Assembly: GCF_000090795.2 (NCBI RefSeq)
Contig: NW_003546432.1
Location: forward strand, 4,999 to 62,304
DNA from: Amphimedon queenslandica
Lineage: Eukaryota; Porifera; Demospongiae; Haplosclerida; Niphatidae
DNA length: 57,306 nt
Reading direction: 5' to 3'
A model generated the notes under the pieces. The model saw nothing but the letters and a program-made list of their open reading frames with translations, ran no database searches and was not told the origin of the DNA. The translations under genes and the position numbers were made by a program. The first letter of the stretch is position 1; every line of letters starts with the position of its first letter. This document shows positions 46,395 through 57,042 of this stretch, in pieces.

Positions 46395-46745
46395 TAAGTA
46401 TAATGTATTTGTAATATTTGACCAATTTTGGAGCAATTTTAAAAAGTTATAAAAATATCCAAGTTTGATCCGAATCAGCTCAAACTTTTTATGTAACATA
46501 TCAAAATGTATATGCATCAGGAAAAATTAATAAAGAATTTTCTTCTTTTCATTTTTAGTAAAATTTGGCACAACCAGACCATTCCCCAGCCTACAGTCAT
46601 TTGGGTAACTGTAGGCTGGGGAACGGTCTGGCTGCCCAAAACTACCAAGTCCCTGTTATCAAGTCCCTGTTATAGTACAGGGACTTTGACAAAATACTCA
46701 CAAAATTTAATGTTGATCAAAATCAGGTCAAATTAATGCAACCTA
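46395..46745. repeat. Tandem repeat family B, interrupted
   Basis: A family-B unit (TCCGAATCAGCTCAAACTTT core) split by the hairpin at 46574-46631, resuming near 46660 with CAGGGACTTTGAC. Confidence 0.6.
46574..46631. repeat. 24-bp inverted repeat, strong hairpin
   Basis: Arms 46574-46597 and 46608-46631 (CCATTCCCCAGCCTACAGT and complement) are complementary with one mismatch around a 10-base loop. GC-rich compared with the surroundings. Confidence 0.8.
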
Positions 46746-47352
46746 CACTTTACTTACCAACTGTATTGTCTCTGCGGACTTCATAATGAATTTTATCAAC
46801 ATCTGTGCTATCAGGAAAAACAAGGTGAACCAGTACTGTTATTGGATATAAAATGTAAACTCTAGGCCACAAGATATACAACACCAAAAGTACAATCCAA
46901 CCATCACTCCTCTCGTGTGTATTGGAGACTGAGCTACTGTAAACTCCAGTGATACTGGATAAACAAAAATAAAAGCTAGACCGTTTAATGGTTGTGGAAT
47001 AAACAACATTTTATTAACAAACTGATCTTTCATTATAATTTTTCCTCTCTTTCTCTTCTTTTCATAACTATAATTTTAAGTTCTCCTGCATGGGTATCAA
47101 CAGCTCTTGCTGTTAACCCATCAAGGTGTTTTGACATTGTGTGACTCCTCTCCTTTGTTAATTTTCTCTGTCCACCTTGTAAAATCCATTAGTAAATTAA
47201 ATTAAATTAAATAATGTTAATGACAAATTGAGATACAGAAGTAGTTACACAAAAAGGAGACCAACACTTACTCTAGTTACCATACAAGGAATGTATTTGT
47301 AGAAATTGAGAAATTTTAAAAATGCAAAAAATGCAAAGGTTTAATCATTTAA

Positions 47353-50300
47353 CTACCAAACATAGTTACAAAAATTCACTATTGGCAGTGGTTTGTGCAG
47401 TTTTTCTTTATTGTGTTCATCAGTCAATGTCTTCTTTTGATCTTTAAGGGTATCCTTCAAGAATGAAGGAATACTGTGTAAAGTAAAAATTTTAATACCT
47501 TCAAGTGATGGATGGACGAAAATGGTTTTGTATAAATGTTGTACTATTTCGATCCACTTCAGTTGGAATGACTTATCATTAAGTTCTATGAACATTGACA
47601 GCAACTTAATGGTTGTATGTGACTGTAACATGTTAGTAACTGCAGGCAGTAGCTGTTCATAAAATAATGGCGTCATTATTTGTTTCTTTTCTTTCCAATG
47701 ATATTTACCCAATATTTTATCATTAAAATGCACCTCAAGTTCGGTGAGATTTTTCTTTTTAGAAATGAAATCAAAAAAAGTTGTTATCATCTCATCGTTT
47801 AATGGAAAAGATACATTCAACTGCTGTAGACCGGTATTGTGTTTGAGACCAGTTGTTAGAAATGAAATGGGAATAGTAGATCTAATCCCAATGTATTTCA
47901 GTGTTTGGTTTTGTGTTAGCATGTCTTGTAGACTAGTGCCCATGCTGCTGGTATATACTCTCTCCTCCTTTATTTCTATGCTAAGAGCTTTAAGAGTAGC
48001 ATTGGTTTGTAGAATAGTAAATAGTTCTATAGCACTCTCAGCTGTGACTAGTGGTAAATTAAGTATTTGTAGACTGGGGTGAGAGAGAAATATAAAATGT
48101 GGTGGGTATGGGTATGGATCATGTAGTATTAGACAATGTATTCCTTTGATATGTGGAAGGAGCGATGATGTTATGAGTTTACTAGTACTACTCCTACTTC
48201 TCTTTCCAATCTGTAGAGCGGTCAGTGGTGTGTTCACTTCTACTATATTCAGTGATGATGGGAGGAGTTCGTCAGGTATATCCAGTAGAAGAGCTTGTAA
48301 TGTGTTGTTGTCCTTCAGTAACTGCTCTATTAGTCCATCAGGTAGAGGGGGAGGAGAAAGAGCATTAATGTGAATAAGTAGTGATAATGATGTTATTGTT
48401 TTATTTTTTGTCACACCTCTGATGACACTGATAATGATTATTTCATTCATTCCTTCATACTTAATCTTCATTTCCTGTAGTTCTGAATTCATTTCTATGC
48501 AATTCTCAAGGTCAGTGCCATTGCATGTAGTCTCGCATCCGGCATTGTCAGCTGCTGGTATAGTAGGATTTGTTATTGTTAAGTGCAGTATTTTTAATCG
48601 AGGAAGATTGAGGAACTGCAACAACACAAGACAGGGAATATAACAGCCTATACCTATTTTACAATAGCACTCTTGGATATTGTATATAAGTGATGATTGT
48701 ATTAGTTTTTTAATTGATTTATTAGTAGGTGCCATCAACCATATCTCCAGTCTCTTACACTGGGTCTGTAGTGAGTTATCAGATAGTCCAGCAGTAAAGA
48801 CTGATAGTTCCTGGTGAGGTTCATCATGTACAGTCCCAAGGTCTAAATGATTCCATGTTGTGTTGGAATTGTTTATAAAGTTACTGAGACACAACCAGTC
48901 AAACAATGATAATGATACTCTATTTCCATCAAGACATAGTGAGTGATTGTTGATAGATTTTGCCAATACTCTACATAGTGTTGTGTTTTGTGATTCATAC
49001 AGGAGTTGATGAAGAAGAATGGGAATATTGTCAAAATCATCAGTCTTAACAATATGACTATACCGTATCTCAGGCCACTGATAAAAGTAAGAGAGATGAG
49101 GATCAGCTACAAACAGTGGTTTTCTTTTACACTGTAAGTCAAGTTGTTTTTCATTGAAATACTGTTGATAGCTCTCATGTTCAAGGTGAGTTAGACCTGC
49201 CACAAACCTCAGACACATTCGAAAATGATCATCATCAAAGTGATCCTTAAACACTTCCTCTGTCTTCTCATGCTTAGCTATCCACCATGCAGCTAAAAAT
49301 TCCTGTATACTCAAGTGAAGGAACTGATACTTCTCCTCATCATAATCTGTGAATGTTGTCATCAATCCAAGATAGTCTTCCTTGACTGCCTCACTCAGCG
49401 ATTGTAGTTGATGTGAAGAGAATGTCATTCTTGTATTAGCCAGGTTAGTATATGCTACTTGACACATCTCTTGTAAAGGTTTAGCTAATTGTGATGGTAA
49501 TGAAGAAAGACTACCTAAAGTGCCTGGGTTAATGTCATGTCTTGGTTTTATTTCAACATGTCTTCTGATAGTTTGTAAAGTAAAAATCTCATACAGTTGA
49601 GTGAGTGTTGTTGGTAAGTGTCCTCCTTCCTTACGATAAACTAAGATGACCATGGAACAGACTAGTGGTACATAACACAATGATTGAACGTCACGTCGTA
49701 CTTCAAGATCATTAATGAGTTTCACTGCTAGTTGTGAGTCTTTACTGCTCTGACTTGTTGTGAAGTGCAATTTGTATTTTAATTTTTCAGATTTGTATAG
49801 TACTTGATCAGTGTTTTCATCAATGAGTTTTTGTGCTAGTTTTGTATCTTTTTGAAGTGTTTGTATAATTACTGTTGATATTTCTTCCTTAGAAAACCCA
49901 ATGACTTGAACATGTCTACTGAGAATATCAATTTTCAAAAGTGATGAGGAGGCATAGCTACGAGAGGTAACAATTACTGAACATTCATCTAACAGCTTTC
50001 TACAAATGATACTAGCAGCTAATGAAGACTGTCTGAGCTGTTCACTTAGTTCATCCCAACCATCAAAGATTATCAGTAATCCTTCTCCATTCCTCTTCTC
50101 AAACCATTCAGCTACCATGGGAACTTCATAACGTCTATACTCAAACAGGTCAGCTAGTGTAGTAGCTGTAGCTATCTTGCTATTCCTTAAAGGACAGTAA
50201 AGTACCAAGTCATACTGTTGGTGTACAAGTGTTCCATTAGACCACATATTCAAGAGCTTACGACAAAGTGTTGTTTTGCCAATACCAGGAGGACCGTCTA

Positions 50301-52401
50301 TTACTACTCTGAGAGACAGAGAACTATCTGTGGGTTGGAGGACATCTTCAACCCATATAGTTTTATTTTCAGTTAGCTCAAGCATTTTGTCAACTTCTCC
50401 TCTTAGAAGATGCCAAGCTGATTCTGCTTGTGTACTTGAGTCTTGATTTTCTACTAAAGATAATTTTCCAAAGAAATCTTTTCCAATTCTTGGTGGCCAG
50501 TCTGCAGCAACAATACGTTGATGTTTGTGGTATTGTCTTATACTGTCAGCATACTTTTGAACAGCATCAGGTATTGAAGTAATGGGTTGAGTCATATCAC
50601 ATTGACCTATTGTTAGAGATACATGTACATAAAACTATGTAGATCTATGCATTATTGTAAGTAATTTTGTATTGTTTATGTCATCAACTAGTGATGATTT
50701 AATGACTATATTGATCACTGATAATGTACACACACACACTCACCTAACTGGTGTAATATAGAGGTAGCAATATCTGTTAGTGTATGATGCTGTTGGTTTA
50801 TTAACACATGACATACATCAATAAGATATTGCTCTGGATTAAGAGATGCTTCCAACTGTTGTTCAATGACATTTACAAGTTTACTAGATTTCTCATTATC
50901 AGTTACTCCTAATACATGCATCTCCTCTTTAGTTTGTTGTGGTATTAGGTCTTTAGCATACAGTGCATTGGTTAGACAGAAAAGATTCACACTAAAAGCT
51001 AAGATTAATTTATCAGAAAGACTCTGTAATATAATCTTCGGATTGCCTACAGTAGCTAATATATTATCAGTTAATAGGTGATGCATTGAAAGCACTTACC
51101 CCCTGATGTATTGTCTTTGCTACTCACTGCTATCTCCATATTATTATCAGTTCCTTCAGTAGACCATTTCATTTGATGCTCAATAGCTCTAGCTAGTTCA
51201 TTCTCTTTACATTGTTTCAAAGCATTAATGACATCTCTCCAAGATGCTGTAGGATTAGCTTGTAGCCATCTCTTATGTAAAGCCATTTTTTTAAGGTGAG
51301 AATTTCTTTTCTTTTTATCAATTATATTGACATCAGATTGTGTTATTCCAGGAAGACAAAGAGCAAATGGTTTCCAGTCAACAAGTGGTTTAAGACATTT
51401 TGCAAATAAGAGACAAGATGGTTGATCATTAATCATAGGTTTACCTGCAGTAGGGTATCAATTATTAAGTGTAGTATAAGTGTGTTTACCTGATGTAGAA
51501 TCATCATTTTTGATTGCTATTTTTGTATAATTACTATAAGTGAATTTGTTCTCCTCTTCTGCTATTGGCTCAGTTATTTCCAAAGGTTGACTAATATCAT
51601 CTGAAGTAGTGCATGCAATAATGACTATTGTGTGATTTATTTACCTTTAGAAAGAGCCTCTTTAATTTCGTTTGCTAATTTATTTTCTTTTATAATAGTC
51701 AGTGCATCAATGACATTTCTCCATGTTGCTTTAGGATTGAGGGACAACCATTTAAAATATAATGCTAACTTTCTGTCTTCAATTTTTAAATGCTCTTGTT
51801 CAATTTTTAAAACATCATACTCTTTCATTCCAACTAAGCATACACTAAATGGTTTCCACTCAACAAGTGGTTCAAGCCATTGAATTAATAATGAAATATC
51901 AGGTTGATCATCAATCATAGGACCAGGATTGAGTTCAACATCTCCTGATAAAAGGAGGAGGAGCATACGTAGACAAACAATCAAATAGAGATCATTGTAA
52001 ATCAGGTTAGAACTGCTGCCTCCAGGTAAGACTACTGACTGGAGGTAATTCGTATCAGTAACAGTAACACCAGTAGTACATTGTACTTGGTAGCAGTTAC
52101 CTAATAATAAAATACCAGTAAATATACAAGTATAAAGTTGCAATTGTTGTTTACCTGTTGGAGGAATCATCAAGATGTATCTTAATAAAGAGAGAAAGTG
52201 AAAGAGGAGGAGGAGTAAAAGAATAAGAGACAGAGCTGCTGGCAGTTTAGATGTCTTTTCTGCTGATGTAGTACTGCCTGACTTGCTGTCTACTGCAGCT
52301 TTGAATGAGTGAGAGTGGCGGCCATTAGCTGGTCTACTGGAGGCAGCTTGACAGTAGTTCCACAGTCCAATACTTGCTCTCCATTGAGAGACATCAATCA
52401 T
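47353..52401 (-). CDS. 2A-leader, double Death, CARD-like, NACHT, LRR receptor 2
   Basis: Six exons (52155-52401, 51645-52100, 51490-51600, 51100-51444, 50744-51046, 47353-50606) give 1571 residues, all introns phase 1. Leader, GDVELNPGP (split before Pro143), Death domain 1 (EWKPFSVCLVG…LNPKATWRNVIDAL), an acidic linker, a second Death domain (DWKPFALCLPG…ANPTASWRDVINAL) without a 2A motif, CARD-like domain, NACHT (Walker A GPPGIGKTT at ~592-600; LLIIFDGWDELSEQ), the FLHLSIQEFLAAWW motif, and LRRs. Compared with 40921-45525 it gains Death 2 and lacks the small exon before NACHT; only a short remnant of that exon is left near 50680. No lesion is seen. Likely an intracellular immune-type receptor. 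Confidence 0.88.
51919..51945 (-). other. 2A-like ribosome-skipping motif
   Basis: Codes GDVELNPGP after LRMLLLLLS, followed by ATG (MIDDQ). Confidence 0.92.
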
Positions 52402-52439
52402 CTTGTAAAACAATAATAAATGTTAGTGCTTGAAACAGA

Positions 52440-52590
52440 AATGAATGTTCCTTGCTCTTGATAAAAGTAACAGAACACACAACAAAAAGGGCACAAGTCT
52501 CCTTATAAGGGCATTGGCAAAGAATGCATAATACTACTCCAAAAGTATCAGGTGGCAAGATTCTCGTGTAAACATAGATTGGTATATTTG
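52440..52590 (-). promoter_or_regulatory. Conserved 5' flank of 2A-Death genes
   Basis: Third copy of the block at 13770-13955 and 45590-45745, with CCTTATAAGG at 52501-52510, 100 bases upstream of the ATG. Confidence 0.55.
52501..52510. promoter_or_regulatory. CArG-type / TATA-like palindrome
   Basis: CCTTATAAGG, the same position relative to the ATG as in the gene at 9104-13732. Confidence 0.5.
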
Positions 52591-52599
52591 TACACAGCC

Positions 52600-52860
52600 T
52601 GACATTGATAACCAGATGATGACTCTGTGTGTGTACATGTATGGTAAATGTGATGTTTAACAGTGTATTAATGACATTAACAGTGTATGCACGTACACCA
52701 AAAATAAAGTAAGAAATATCATTAAGACCAGTAATGTTGATATGTGCATTGCTTGAATTACGTAGTTGCAATAATTCGGTATTAAAGTCATCATCATCTA
52801 CCATCGAACAGTTGCCAGACTGTAAGATATCATATCCTGTACATGTACATGCAGATCTAC
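52600..52860 (-). other. Inserted segment with a fibronectin-III-like frame
   Basis: About 260 bases are present here but absent from the matching flank of NACHT-LRR gene 1. On the minus strand they read GYDILQSGNCSM … NAHINITGLNDISYFIFGVRAY, which has the NITGL…Y.F.VRAY pattern of a fibronectin-III domain. There is no complete exon or neighbour. It may be a stranded exon of a receptor gene; weak. Confidence 0.3.
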
Positions 52861-53357
52861 TTCTTAGTTCAAAAAGCACAGTACTATTCCACTAAATATT
52901 TTAAAGTTATATACCAGTGGATTCTTTCATTCTTAATGGTTCACAGAACAATGTAAATTTTCATTACACAAAATTGATGAAAACAGGATTACTATAATAA
53001 AGATTCTACATGAATACATGTAGTAAATAATCCTCCTGTATAAAATTAGTAATAATCTTAGGATAAAGGTCAGAGTAAGTATACATCTCCTTATTAAGAG
53101 CAAATACAAGTAAACACATAGAGTGGTGGATATCATTAACAAACCAATTCATAATAGCAATTGATATTTATAAGGCAATCAAAAGTTTATATACAGAAAA
53201 TAAAACACCCAGAATCACTCAGTAGAGAAAGTGAGAGAAATAAAGCAGTTTATTAAAAACTTAAATTGTCCATTTGTCCCCTTTCTTAACTTCAAGAATA
53301 AGTGTCTATTAAAAAATTAACAATAGCTTTTATACAAATGTGCTTAAAAAGGCTTAC

Positions 53358-55927
53358 GTCATTGTCTTCAACAGAGGAAAGTGATCTATTGTCTCCCATT
53401 GTGTCAGTTTCTTGAAGTAATACTTTCTTGTCTAAATGTTGGAGCCAAAGATGTGTCTCATTCACAGCAGATACTTGAAGCAGTTCCCTTAGCTTCTCTA
53501 TCACAAATGCTAGACAAAGAAAATGATTGAATTGAAATAACATTTAGGATATGCATGATAATGTTAAGATAACAATGCTCAATTTCTCATGCATAAGTAT
53601 GTGTATTGGTAGTATTGGCCCGATTTTGGAGGAGCTTTAAAAATTCGTAAAAAATCCAAATTTGATCGGAATCAGCTCAAACTTTCTACGCAACATAAAA
53701 ACATGTATATGTATCAGGAAAAATTATAAAAACAAAAAATTCTCTCCTTTTCATTTTTGGCAAAATTTGGCCAAAATCACTGTACTATAGTACAGGGATT
53801 TTGACCCAATTTCGGAGCAACTTTAAAAATTCGTAAAAAATCCAAATTTGATCGGAATCAGCTCAAACTTTCTATGCAACATAAAAACATGTATATGTAT
53901 CAGGAAAAATTATAAAAACAAAAAATTCTCTCCTTTTCATTTTTGGAAAAATTTGGCCAAAATCACTGTACTATAGTACAGGGATTTTGACCCAATTTCG
54001 GAGCAACTTTAAAAATTCGTAAAAAATCCAAATTTGATCGGAATCAGCTCAAACTTTCTACGCAACATAAAAACATGTGTACGTAACAGGAAAAATTATA
54101 AAAATAAAAATTCTCTTCTTTTCATTTTTTGCAAAGTTTGGCCAAAATCACTGTACTATTAGTAACGCGGTAGCGTTACTAAGTAGGATTCACCCCCAAA
54201 CAAAATGATGGCTGCCACGACTTTTGCAGCCTTGATATACCGGGAAAACGAGCTCCTATGCTTACCAGACTTTATAGAGGACCTTATCTTGACCAGAGGA
54301 CTCCATTGGTACCCATAGCGTGGCTCTAGACCTTGTCTAAGAGAAAAGCCAAAAATCGGCGAACCGGCCGTTTTGTTCAGCCACTTTTTTTCATCTTCAT
54401 CATCATCAAGAAAGTTAGTCCTGTCAATCCAGTTGTCGGTGTGTATCTCAGTATCAGTTGGTGCTACAAGAATAATTCTTACACCAATCTACTCCAATAG
54501 TCTATGCGCAGGTCCATGTCCCATCAGATCATTCTTCAGGTAAAGAAAAAGTGATACTCTGACTGCTGGATAGAGCCATCTTAGCTGCATTCCGCCATTT
54601 TGTTAATTAAAGAAGCATGTGCTCTAAAATTTGGGTGTGGCCGCGCATGCTCAGATCTGCAGCTCTGGAAGAAGCAATTAATTTTTTTACCAAGCTATGC
54701 TTGGAATCAACTACTGCAATACTTTAGTGGAGGTTTCCAGCTAAAAGAAGGTATTAATCTTACATGTTACTGTTTTATCAAGTGTGTTATTTCATTTTAT
54801 TTAAAAAACAAACAATTAATGTTATGATAATATGAATGACAACAGCCTGGAAGAACAGGAATAGCTGCAACATTGCAGGGAAGATAGACACTCTCAGCTC
54901 ACAGCTTCTTGAACAAAGACTTGTGTCAAGACTAGTATTAATTTCACTTGTCATCAATATAGTTGATACTCCTTCAGCATGTCTATTCAATGCTGTCTCT
55001 CATAAATGATGTAAAGTCATAACAATAATAATAATAATAAAGAAAATTATTGTTTGTGTAAAATCAACAAGCATCACAATGGCAACTAAAGAAATATTAT
55101 AAATATTATTAAAAAATCAACACAAACAAGAACATAAAAAATTTAAAAAACAAAGTTAAGTAGGATTCCAAACGACTAACGAAAATACGAAATGAAAATC
55201 CTACTCGTGACGCAAATTCTACTCTACATTGCAAGGTGATCCGTAATTCTTACATAATAACATTTAAAGTACAATGTAGAGTAGAATTTGCGTCACGAGT
55301 AGGATTTCCATTTCGTATTTTCATTGGTCGTTCGGAATCCTACTTAACATTGTTTTTTTAAATTTTTTATGTTCTTGTAGTACAAGGATTTTGACCTGAT
55401 TTTGGAGCAACTTAAAAAATTTACAAAAACTCAATTTTGATCAACACAAAATTTCAATGCAATGCACACTTTACTTACCAACTGTATCATCTCTGCTGAC
55501 TTCATAATGAATTCTATCAACATCCGGACTCTCAGGAAAAATGAGTTGAACCAGTACTGTAACTGGATATACTTCAATCATAAGCTTTCCAATTGCATGT
55601 TTTTGAACCTTTATAACTTTTCTACGATACATAACAATATACTACACAATCAGTGTACAAGTATACCTTGATAGTCTCATTGACTTTTCACTTATCCCAT
55701 ACCATTGTATTAGGAGGTCCCAGCCAATCTCTGGGATCAACTTGTAGTCTAAGCTTTCTGACAAGTCTTTCTTTAGTTTTGGTGCTTGAAAGTTGATAAA
55801 CTTTATAAGAGTGAAGTTAGTGACAGGCCCAGGATGAGAGCTCTTGTTGCAGCCGTCAGTTCCAGCTTTAAGAGCAATATCAATGAACTTGGTCCACTTC
55901 TCAAACCAATGACAGCTAACTAGGCAC
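53358..55927 (-). CDS. DUSP-UBL part of a ubiquitin-specific protease gene (partial)
   Basis: Three phase-consistent exons. 55667-55927 encodes a DUSP domain (LVSCHWFEKWTKF, HPGPVTNFTLI, LIPEIGWDLLIQWYG). 55479-55621 continues with KLMIEVYPVTVLVQLIFPES and EVSRDDTV. 53358-53509 gives VIEKLRELLQVS and NETHLWLQHLDKKVLLQ, typical of the UBL that follows DUSP in USP4/11/15-type deubiquitinases. No catalytic Cys-box or His-box exon is found between 53358 and the NACHT-LRR gene, so the protease domain is missing here. The intron 53510-55478 is filled with family-B repeats and mobile elements. N-terminal exons may lie to the right (see 57043). It is a fragment or a non-catalytic protein. Confidence 0.65.
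53600..54158. repeat. Tandem repeat family B, three near-identical units
   Basis: Three ~182-bp units with ATTTGATCGGAATCAGCTCA and CACTGTACTATAGTACAGGG cores. The array is interrupted in the middle of CTGTACTATAGTACAGG by the element starting at 54159, and a further unit resumes at ~55379. Confidence 0.85.
54159..55378. mobile_element. Composite insertion between two halves of a family-B repeat
   Basis: Begins with the hairpin TTAGTAACGC-GGTA-GCGTTACTAA also seen at 9796. On the minus strand 54159-54505 is open without an ATG (…WIDRTNFLDDDEDEKKWLNK… to GGESYLVTLPRY, stop). Its origin is unrecognised and may be a captured exon. The right end is the inverted-repeat element 55126-55378. Family-B repeat sequence flanks both sides. 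The middle (54510-55125) shows nothing recognisable. Confidence 0.6.
55126..55378. mobile_element. Near-perfect inverted-repeat MITE
   Basis: Arms of ~105 bp (55126-55233 and 55271-55378) are complementary, including AAGTAGGATTCC…CGTATTTTC and GAGTAGAATTTGCGTCACGA, around a ~37-bp loop. Non-coding. It shares AAGTAGGATTC with the hairpin element at 9796/54159. Confidence 0.85.
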
Positions 55928-56333
55928 CTGTGGAATAATTAATGTAACTAAATTTAGTTCAATTTAATATTTTTTAGTGCAAAAGAGAAAAAAACAAGAA
56001 AACATGCTACTATGATGTTAGTCCTGAGCCAAGTTATGGCTCTGGCCCATGTGCCAATAGTACTAGATATTACATGTTGAGGGTTACTGGATATATATGA
56101 GGATGTTAGTTGATTAAAAACCAAGGCTTCTAATTAACTAACATCTGAGTGTATACCTTTAGGAGACAATTGTTTGCGGGTATTTAATTTAGCAAATTTT
56201 AGTGATTAAAAAATTGCTATTTTAAGTCCGTGTTAACTTTAATTTCTGATTAAATTATTATAGTTTTTATCATGAAACGACAGTATGTGAAAATTGCTAA
56301 AATAAGTGCATGCTAATAACTGTCTCCTTAAGG
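55928..56333. other. Non-coding, nothing identified
   Basis: AT-rich sequence between the DUSP exon and the MITE pair. No exon is supported on either strand. Confidence 0.4.
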
Positions 56334-56542
56334 TACCGTATAACGGGAAATTTTGGAGGGAATTAAATTTGGCGAATTTGGCGTTTTGATAGCCATTCGC
56401 CAAAATTAAATCCGCCATTTTGAGCCATTATACACATGCTCAATGCACGTGGCCACCAATTCGCCAAATTAAAATCCGCCAATCACCAAAATTTAGCAAT
56501 TCGCCAAATTTTAGTCCCTCCAAAATTTTCCGCTATACGGTA
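56334..56542. mobile_element. MITE, TACYGTATAGC family
   Basis: Ends TACCGTATAACGGGAAATTT and AAATTTTCCGCTATACGGTA (approximate inverted pair). 209 bp, with internal GGAGGGAATTAAATTTGG. Confidence 0.85.
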
Positions 56543-56753
56543 TACCATACAGTGGGAAATTTTGGAGGGAATTAAATTTGGTGAATTAGACATTTTGACA
56601 GCCCATTTGCCAAAATAAAATCCACCATTTTGAGCCATTATACACATGCTCAATGGTACGTGGCCAAAAATTTGCCAAATTAAAATTCACCAATCACCAA
56701 AATTTAGCAATTTGCCAAATTTTAGTCCCTCCAAAATTTCCCACCATAAGGTA
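56543..56753. mobile_element. MITE, TACYGTATAGC family, tandem second copy
   Basis: Directly abuts the preceding copy in the same orientation, about 85-90% alike by eye. Ends TACCATACAGTGGGAAATTT and AAATTTCCCACCATAAGGTA. Confidence 0.85.
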
Positions 56754-57002
56754 TCCAGTAACACAAAACAGCTGTAGTTTATCTGGTTTGTATAATAGTG
56801 TGTGGGTGTATGAAAGGCATACCAGTACATGTATATGTATTAGTCCGTCTGCCACTCCTTCATGCAGTGCCTTTGATACACCCACACACTGTAGTACACT
56901 ACAACTCACCATATATCATCCTTTACTAGTTTTTGCTTCATCAAAGAGTCAAAAATCTTTTTTTGTTGATGAAGAGGTGTACCTGCGTATGGAGAGTAAA
57001 GC

Positions 57003-57003
<1 letters not shown>

Positions 57004-57037
<34 letters not shown>
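57004..57037. repeat. TAA trinucleotide repeat
   Basis: About 11 units of AAT/TAA just outside the splice donor of the coiled-coil exon. Confidence 0.9.
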
Positions 57038-57039
<2 letters not shown>

Positions 57040-57042
57040 TAC

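Larger units (their letters stand above)
46143..46860 (-). pseudogene. Ubiquitin-protease UBL-domain exons, degenerate copy
   Basis: Two exons match the DUSP-UBL gene at 53358-55927. The exon from 46758 up to ~46860 codes YPITVLVHLVFPDSTDVDK followed by IHYEVRRDNT. The one at about 46143-46294 codes EKLRKLLQVSAANETRLWLQ. The latter has a 5-base insertion just after its splice acceptor (TAATT), which puts it out of frame with the preceding exon. No DUSP exon lies upstream. Probably a remnant that was duplicated with NACHT-LRR gene 1. Confidence 0.65.

Noticed and set aside
47033..47180. Possible small exon on the minus strand (…SKHLDGLTARAVDTHAGEL…)
   Set aside because: Two frames are equally open, there is no clear acceptor, and no linked exon was found.
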